From Pelomonas sp. Root405 (GTDB taxonomy: Bacteria > Pseudomonadota > Gammaproteobacteria > Burkholderiales > Burkholderiaceae_C): 64,000 nt of DNA. The notes beneath the pieces were generated by a model, which was not told the DNA's origin, ran no database searches, and worked only from the letters and a program-made list of their open reading frames with translations. The stretch spans positions 1,023,311-1,087,310 of the forward strand of contig NZ_LMDU01000001.1 in NCBI RefSeq assembly GCF_001425165.1, in the 5' to 3' direction. Of the stretch, positions 60,020 through 64,000 are shown one piece after another. The position numbers and the translations under genes were made by a program. Positions within the stretch are counted from its first letter, which is position 1, and each line of letters starts with the position of its first letter.

Positions 60020-60973
60020 TTATGCATCGGTGAGCTTTGCCAGGTGCGGAAGCGTTGCTCGAATGGTTGCCACAAGCTGATGCCCAGCCTCCTCGGGCGA
60101 AGCGGAATCCCACACGATCGTCAGGTGATGGTTCGTGTCAAAGTGGGTTCTCGTTGCCTGGAACTTATCGCGCTCGCATGTGTAGATCACCGGCTTGCCC
60201 AGTCCTTCCGCATACCCGGCTTCCCAATAGGCTCCGAGGTTGTCGTGCGACAAATCCGCGACCACGAAGTCGGAGGCCCGAATCTCCACGCGCATGCGGT
60301 CATCTATAAGGCCTGCCACAGGTCGATCATCAAGCTTGAATAGATCGAACCCAGCACGCTGTGCCGCAGGTTTGAGCACTCGATCAAGCAGCGAGTTCAG
60401 GGTCGGGTCTCCGAACTTCATTGCCATGAAGGCCTTACGGTACGTTGCGTTGCCGGATCGCAGCGATTCGTAGTAGTCCCAACCGGAGAAGGTGAGCGCT
60501 ACGTGAGCGACGGACTCTCCAGACAGGTAGGTTTCATGCGGGCCGGTGACAAGACCTGCATTCTTCAGATGCTCTATGAGCATCGAGAAGCCTGCATGGG
60601 ATTTGGCACCGACGACAGCGCCTTGCAGGTCGTAGTTGAGCTCGACGGATTCGCCGGGCCCCGGAGAGTGGCGGGCCAGCCATTGAACGAGTAAGTCTGC
60701 CTGTTCTCTTGGACGCGGAAGTGGATTCTGAAGAATGGCCTCGGCGGTGTACGAGTTCAGCAGCAGTTGCTGCTCTGCCTCATGAGCCTTGCGGACGACA
60801 TGGCTTAGCTTCGGCGCGCTATCCCTTGCAAGGAGCAAGTTCGAAAGAGTTGCTGCCAAGGTGCCAGTGATGCCGAACTTCCCACAGTGCGGGCAGTCGA
60901 CAAGGGTGCAATCCCGACCGGAGGCATCTGGTCCGACGACAGCTGCCGCGTTTCCACACAGGGCGCAATTCAT
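60020..60973 (-). CDS. Zinc-ribbon protein with nucleoside deoxyribosyltransferase-like domain (317 aa)
   Basis: N-terminal zinc ribbon: CALC (C3, C6) and CPHC (about C27, C30). A helical middle with a winged-helix-like part (GFSMLIEHLKNAGLV, HVALTFSGWDYYESL). The C-terminal domain (from ~178) starts FMAMKFGDPTLNSLLDRVLK and has ASDFVVADLSHDNLGAYWEA with GYAEGLGKPVIY, the pattern of nucleoside deoxyribosyltransferase / TIR-like folds with a conserved Glu. Such effectors cleave nucleotides or NAD in prokaryotic immune systems (family knowledge); activity here is inference. Lower GC than flanks. Divergent from the kinase-fold gene. Confidence 0.7.
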   Translation of the reverse strand: MNCALCGNAAAVVGPDASGRDCTLVDCPHCGKFGITGTLAATLSNLLLARDSAPKLSHVVRKAHEAEQQLLLNSYTAEAILQNPLPRPREQADLLVQWLARHSPGPGESVELNYDLQGAVVGAKSHAGFSMLIEHLKNAGLVTGPHETYLSGESVAHVALTFSGWDYYESLRSGNATYRKAFMAMKFGDPTLNSLLDRVLKPAAQRAGFDLFKLDDRPVAGLIDDRMRVEIRASDFVVADLSHDNLGAYWEAGYAEGLGKPVIYTCERDKFQATRTHFDTNHHLTIVWDSASPEEAGHQLVATIRATLPHLAKLTDA

Positions 60974-61008
60974 TGGGTGGATTCCGATGCCTGACGAGTT
61001 GTTGGAAG

Positions 61009-61039
61009 ATCGTTAACGATGGCTGCTCAACATTTGAGC
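61009..61039. promoter_or_regulatory. Two adjacent palindromes between divergent genes
   Basis: ATCGTTAACGAT (61009-61020, perfect) and GCTCAA-CAT-TTGAGC (61025-61039, perfect arms) lie 36-66 bp from the ATG of the zinc-ribbon gene. They may bind a regulator of this gene or of the divergent pair. Confidence 0.45.
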
Positions 61040-61184
61040 ATGTGATCATGGCCAACGATCGGCATGCTGACGACCTGATAGCCGACTCTCACGGCCGGCC
61101 GCTCCTGGCCGGGACCACGCATCGAGCACCTGCCTGCTAGGCTGCACGCGTTCGCTTTAACTCCAAACTCCCGCCGCAGTTTGA

Positions 61185-62273
61185 ATGACACACCATGAGC
61201 GTTTAGCGAGGTTTGCGCACCTCTCGACCGCGCTGGCCCTCCAAAGCGACCCGCAACTGGCTCAGCTGGTGGATGAGGCTGAGCAACTGGCGTCAGGCAT
61301 CGGCGGAACCACGCTGACGTTCGCGCTCGACGGACACCAGGTGTTTGCCAAGCGCGTGCGGTTGACCGATTTCGAGCTGCATCCGGCGCACCGGATGTCG
61401 ACGGCAAATCTCTTCGGACTTCCTACGTACTGCCAGCGCAACGTCGGGTCGGCGGGCTTCGGCGCGTGGCGGGAACTGGCCGCCAACGTCATGACGACGG
61501 GCTGGGTGCTGACGCAGCAGCTGGAGTGCTTTCCGCTCATGTATCACTGGCGTGTGCTGGAAGGCCCGTCTTCACCAAGCGCCGCACCGCGCCCGGTCGA
61601 ATGGACCGACGTAGAGCGCATGACCAGCTATTGGGGCGGCGCTGACGCCATGCGAGCCCGCCTTGTGGCACTCGCCGATGCCAAGTACAGCCTCATGATC
61701 TTTCTGGAGCACGTTCCCTGGACGCTCAATGCGTGGTTGGAGCGCCAGTTCGGCGCGCAGCCAGCGGCGGTGACGTCGGCCTTGGAGATGGTCGAACGCG
61801 GCCTGACCGTCGACATTCCCTCGATGAATTCGTTGGGCTTGCTCCATGGCGACGCCCACTTCGAGAACATCTTGACCGATGGGCAGCGGCTGTACTTTGC
61901 TGACCTCGGCCTAGCCACATCCGCGCGCTTCGCACTTTCGACGGATGAAGAGGACTATCTGCACCAGAACGCGAGCCTGGATCGCGGGTACGCACTGGCC
62001 AAATGGGTCAATGGCCTGGTCAAGGCCTTCGCGCCGGCGGTAGACGACGTGCTTGGTCGTTTCGAATTGGTCCGTGCCGTCGCACAGGGTCAGTCCGTAC
62101 GCCAGCTGGTGCCCGGCATGCCCACCTACGCGGCTGAGATCGTTCACCGCCACGCGCCGGTTGCCACTCGCGTCAATGACTTCTACGTCAAGCTGCACAG
62201 CGAAGACAGACGCGCACCCTATCCGGGCGATGCAATCGCAGCCTTGCTTTCGGAGACGGCAGCGGCGATGTAG
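61185..62273 (+). CDS. Kinase-fold phosphotransferase-like protein (362 aa)
   Basis: Protein-kinase-like / aminoglycoside-phosphotransferase fold. N-lobe with FALDGHQVFAKRVRLTDFEL, where K probably contacts ATP. Catalytic loop LLHGDAHFENIL (~residues 219-230, Brenner HGDxHxxN) and metal-binding FADLGLA (~240). It could phosphorylate a small molecule or protein; no sensor or membrane part. The GC is closer to the flanks than in its divergent neighbour. The substrate cannot be read. It is beside the zinc-ribbon / DRT-like gene, but a shared role is only a hypothesis. Confidence 0.7.
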   Translation: MTHHERLARFAHLSTALALQSDPQLAQLVDEAEQLASGIGGTTLTFALDGHQVFAKRVRLTDFELHPAHRMSTANLFGLPTYCQRNVGSAGFGAWRELAANVMTTGWVLTQQLECFPLMYHWRVLEGPSSPSAAPRPVEWTDVERMTSYWGGADAMRARLVALADAKYSLMIFLEHVPWTLNAWLERQFGAQPAAVTSALEMVERGLTVDIPSMNSLGLLHGDAHFENILTDGQRLYFADLGLATSARFALSTDEEDYLHQNASLDRGYALAKWVNGLVKAFAPAVDDVLGRFELVRAVAQGQSVRQLVPGMPTYAAEIVHRHAPVATRVNDFYVKLHSEDRRAPYPGDAIAALLSETAAAM

Positions 62274-62306
62274 CAGATGACGCGAGCCAACTTGCAGGCG
62301 GACTGA

Positions 62307-63302
62307 CTACCGCCCCACCCCAAAACTGCTCCGATACGCCCGCGGCGCCAGCCCCAGCCGGGCCTGGAAGTGATGCCGCAGCGCCTGCACGCTGCCAAAG
62401 CCGGCCTCGGCCGCGATGCTCTCGACGGGCAGGGTGCTGGCTTCCAGCAGCCGCTGCGCCTCGGCGACGCGCTCGGCGATGAGCCAGTCGCCGGGGGACT
62501 GGCCGGTCGCCTCGGTGAAGCGGCGCAGCAGCGTGCGCGGGCTCATGGCGCTGGCCGCGGCCATGCGTTCCAGCGTCCACGGCGCGCGCAGGTCGGCGCG
62601 TACCTGGTCCATCAGGCCGGACAGCCGGTTCGTGCGGTCACGCGGCACCGGCCGTTCGATGAACTGCGCCTGTCCCCCGCCGCGGTGTGCGGGCATCACC
62701 AGCCGGCGGGCGACGCTGTTGGCGGCGTCCACGCCGAAGTCGCTGCGCACGAGGTGCAGCATCAGGTCGATGCCGGCGGCGCTGCCGGCCGACGTGAAGA
62801 CGCGGTCCTCTTCGACATAGAGCACGCTCGCGTCCACGTCGATGGCCGGGTGGCGCTCGCGCAGCGTGTCGGCATAGCGCCAGTGCGTGGCCGCGCGGCG
62901 GCCGTCCAGCAGGCCGGTGGCGGCCAGCACGAAGGCGCCCGAGCAGATCGACGCCAGCCGCGCGCCGCGCTGCCAGGCCTTGCGCAGCCGCTTGGCCAGC
63001 ACGTCAGGCACCGGCACGTCGGCGCCCTTCCAGCCGGCCATGACGATGAGGTCGGCCTGGTCCAGCAGCTCGACGCCGCCGTCGCTGCTGACCGTCAGCC
63101 CGCCATGAGCGCGCAGCGGCCCCGGTTCGGTAGCAGCGCTGGCAAAGCGGTACCAGCCCGGCCCCATCTCCGGCCGCGCCAGGCCGAAGACCTCGGCGGC
63201 GATGGCGAACTCGAAGGTGCACAGGCCGTCGTAGACCGGCGCCACCACCAGCGGTCCAGCCCGCGGACCGGTGTTTGGCGTGATCTTGGCGGTCTTGGTC
63301 AT
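62307..63302 (-). CDS. GlxA/FtrA-type AraC-family regulator with DJ-1-like domain (331 aa)
   Basis: N-terminal DJ-1/PfpI-like domain (VVAPVYDGLCTFEFAIAAEV, with the nucleophile-elbow ASICSGAFVLAATGLLDGRR and ATHWRYAD) of the GlxA group, then a C-terminal AraC helix-turn-helix pair (LERMAAASAMSPRTLLRRF, IAAEAGFGSVQALRHHF). ATG 63302 fits the family. Divergent from the rhodanese gene, 36 bp away, so it may regulate that gene. Confidence 0.92.
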   Translation of the reverse strand: MTKTAKITPNTGPRAGPLVVAPVYDGLCTFEFAIAAEVFGLARPEMGPGWYRFASAATEPGPLRAHGGLTVSSDGGVELLDQADLIVMAGWKGADVPVPDVLAKRLRKAWQRGARLASICSGAFVLAATGLLDGRRAATHWRYADTLRERHPAIDVDASVLYVEEDRVFTSAGSAAGIDLMLHLVRSDFGVDAANSVARRLVMPAHRGGGQAQFIERPVPRDRTNRLSGLMDQVRADLRAPWTLERMAAASAMSPRTLLRRFTEATGQSPGDWLIAERVAEAQRLLEASTLPVESIAAEAGFGSVQALRHHFQARLGLAPRAYRSSFGVGR

Positions 63303-63332
63303 TGGCGCCAATTGTGGCCCGTGCGGTACAGC
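63302..63332 (+). promoter_or_regulatory. Rhodanese promoter and overlapping palindrome
   Basis: TTGGCGCCAA (63302-63311) is a perfect palindrome touching the GlxA-type start codon. TACAGC (63327-63332) ends 6 nt before rhodanese ATG 63339. TTGGCG to TACAGC spacing is 19 bp. Regulator binding here could control both genes (inference). Confidence 0.4.
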
Positions 63333-63338
63333 GCGACC

Positions 63339-63758
63339 ATGACTCGTCTTGCAACGGAACCCACCATGCCCTCTCACGTGACCGCCATCCCTGCCGCCCC
63401 GCCCGCTGAAGCCGAGGCCCATTTCGCTGCCGAGTTCAGCTTCGAAACCGACTGCTGGGACGTGCACGACGCGCTGTCCGGCACGCCCGACTTCGTGCTG
63501 CTGGACGTGCGCTCCGCAGAACTGTTCGCGCGCGGCCATGTGCCCGGCGCGGTGCACTTCCCGCATGGCAAGCTGGTCGAGAGCAAGCTCGCCGCCTGGC
63601 CGATGGACACGCTGTTCGTGACCTACTGCGCCGGCCCGCATTGCAACGGCGCCGCGCGCGGCGCGCTGCGCCTGGCGCGGCTGGGCCGGCCAGTGAAGAT
63701 CATGGCCGGCGGCATCACCGGCTGGGTGGACGAGGGCTTCGCGCTGGCGACGGGCTGA
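63339..63758 (+). CDS. Rhodanese-like sulfurtransferase (139 aa)
   Basis: Single rhodanese domain. FVLLDVRSAELFARGHVPGA then VHFPHGKL is the N-terminal signature. The active-site loop is YCAGPHCNGAARGALRLARL, with the catalytic Cys in the first position. GGITGWVDEGF ends the domain. ATG 63339 (preceded by TACAGC at 6 nt, leaderless-like) is used; ATG 63366 with GGAA ahead is a real alternative giving 130 residues. Cytosolic. It may detoxify thiols or cyanide; no partner is evident. Confidence 0.88.
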   Translation: MTRLATEPTMPSHVTAIPAAPPAEAEAHFAAEFSFETDCWDVHDALSGTPDFVLLDVRSAELFARGHVPGAVHFPHGKLVESKLAAWPMDTLFVTYCAGPHCNGAARGALRLARLGRPVKIMAGGITGWVDEGFALATG

Positions 63759-63772
63759 GCTGCAGGCGCGGC

Positions 63773-63778
63773 TAGCAT
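63773..63778 (+). promoter_or_regulatory. Candidate -10 element of the peptidase gene
   Basis: TAGCAT stands 6 nt before ATG 63785, without a ribosome-binding site; leaderless-type start. Confidence 0.35.
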
Positions 63779-63784
63779 GTCGCG

Positions 63785-64000
63785 ATGAAGATCCTCCTGA
63801 CCCTGTTGGTCGCGGCCTGCGCCACAAGCGCCGCCGCGGCCCAGCCGCCCGCCCTCACGCTCGAACGCATCACCGCCGACCCGCCGCTCGCCGGCCGCCT
63901 GCCGCGCCAGGCCGAGATCTCGCCCGGCGGGCAGTGGGTCAGCTTCCTGCGCCCGTCCGCCGCCGACAGCGAGGTGCTGGAGCTGTGGGCACAGCCCAGC
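63785..64000 (+). CDS. S9 family dipeptidyl-peptidase IV-like protein, start only (cut by window end)
   Basis: 72 codons visible. Signal peptide ~1-19 (MKILLTLLVAACATSAAAAQ), then LTLERITADPPLAGRLPRQA, EISPGGQWVSFLRP and VLELWAQPS, the N-terminal beta-propeller start of bacterial DPP IV. The catalytic domain is outside the window, so activity cannot be judged. Confidence 0.75.
   Translation, partial: MKILLTLLVAACATSAAAAQPPALTLERITADPPLAGRLPRQAEISPGGQWVSFLRPSAADSEVLELWAQPS

Noticed and set aside
1-64000. CRISPR arrays, tRNA or rRNA genes, intact insertion sequences
   Set aside because: No regularly spaced direct repeats, tRNA cloverleaf arms, rRNA sequence or transposase gene was seen anywhere.

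Overview
The window is high-GC, densely packed bacterial DNA. Gene order and protein families point to a motile betaproteobacterium of the order Burkholderiales, in the Rubrivivax / Roseateles / Ideonella neighbourhood. The supports are the flhA-flhF-flhG-fliA string, a degenerate FlhG typical of that group, flgA / flgMN placed beside flgB-L, DUF1841 and DUF3460 proteins, a minCDE operon and a PETase-family polyester hydrolase. The taxonomy is inference; no rRNA or tRNA gene is visible.

Layout. 1-5.8 kb (+): end of flhA, flhF, flhG, fliA and a soluble chemoreceptor. 5.9-16.2 kb: signalling block with a diguanylate cyclase, a receiver-PAS-GGDEF-EAL protein and an Hpt protein (-), a membrane histidine kinase (+), and an operon of HDOD protein, multi-PAS HisKA_2 kinase and ANTAR response regulator (-). 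16.3-18.8 kb (-): AraC regulator, short lipase-foldase-like protein and secreted polyester hydrolase. 19-32.2 kb (-): flgB-C-D-E-F-G-H and flgI-J-K-L, split between flgH and flgI by three non-flagellar genes (a secreted repeat protein, an M20 amidohydrolase, a periplasmic binding-like protein). 32.3-33.9 kb (+): flgA, then flgM-flgN behind a very good sigma-28 promoter. 34-35.5 kb: SDR oxidoreductase and TetR regulator, each preceded by the same perfect palindromic operator. 35.5-45.1 kb: DUF1841, KefC/KefF pair, MaoC-like, DUF808, ScpA, DUF3460, SulP transporter, MetG and a small basic protein. 45.1-45.7 kb: gene-free stretch with near-consensus DnaA boxes and a strong hairpin. 45.7-47.7 kb: minCDE. 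47.7-59.6 kb: VF530 protein, acyltransferase, serine hydrolase, ferredoxin, FMN riboswitch plus type-II-like lumazine synthase, YgjP-type metalloprotein, DusC, MFS exporter with a duplicated 5' end, LysR regulator, 1-Cys peroxiredoxin, and a hemerythrin-like protein divergent from a winged-helix STAND regulator. 59.6-62.3 kb: region that looks lower in GC, with a zinc-ribbon / nucleoside-deoxyribosyltransferase-like protein and a kinase-fold protein. The end holds a GlxA-type regulator, a rhodanese and the start of a dipeptidyl-peptidase IV.

How it fits together. Two themes dominate. The first is motility and its control: export gate FlhA, FlhF/FlhG placement, FliA/FlgM regulation, rod-hook-filament genes, a chemoreceptor and c-di-GMP enzymes. 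The second is a mosaic of housekeeping and accessory islands. The most unusual items are the cutinase-like PETase homologue beside a truncated lipase foldase, the interrupted flg cluster, the low-GC conflict-like pair at 60-62 kb, a family of intergenic hairpin repeats, mutually exclusive hairpins ahead of the chemoreceptor, and the in-frame duplication at the start of the MFS gene.
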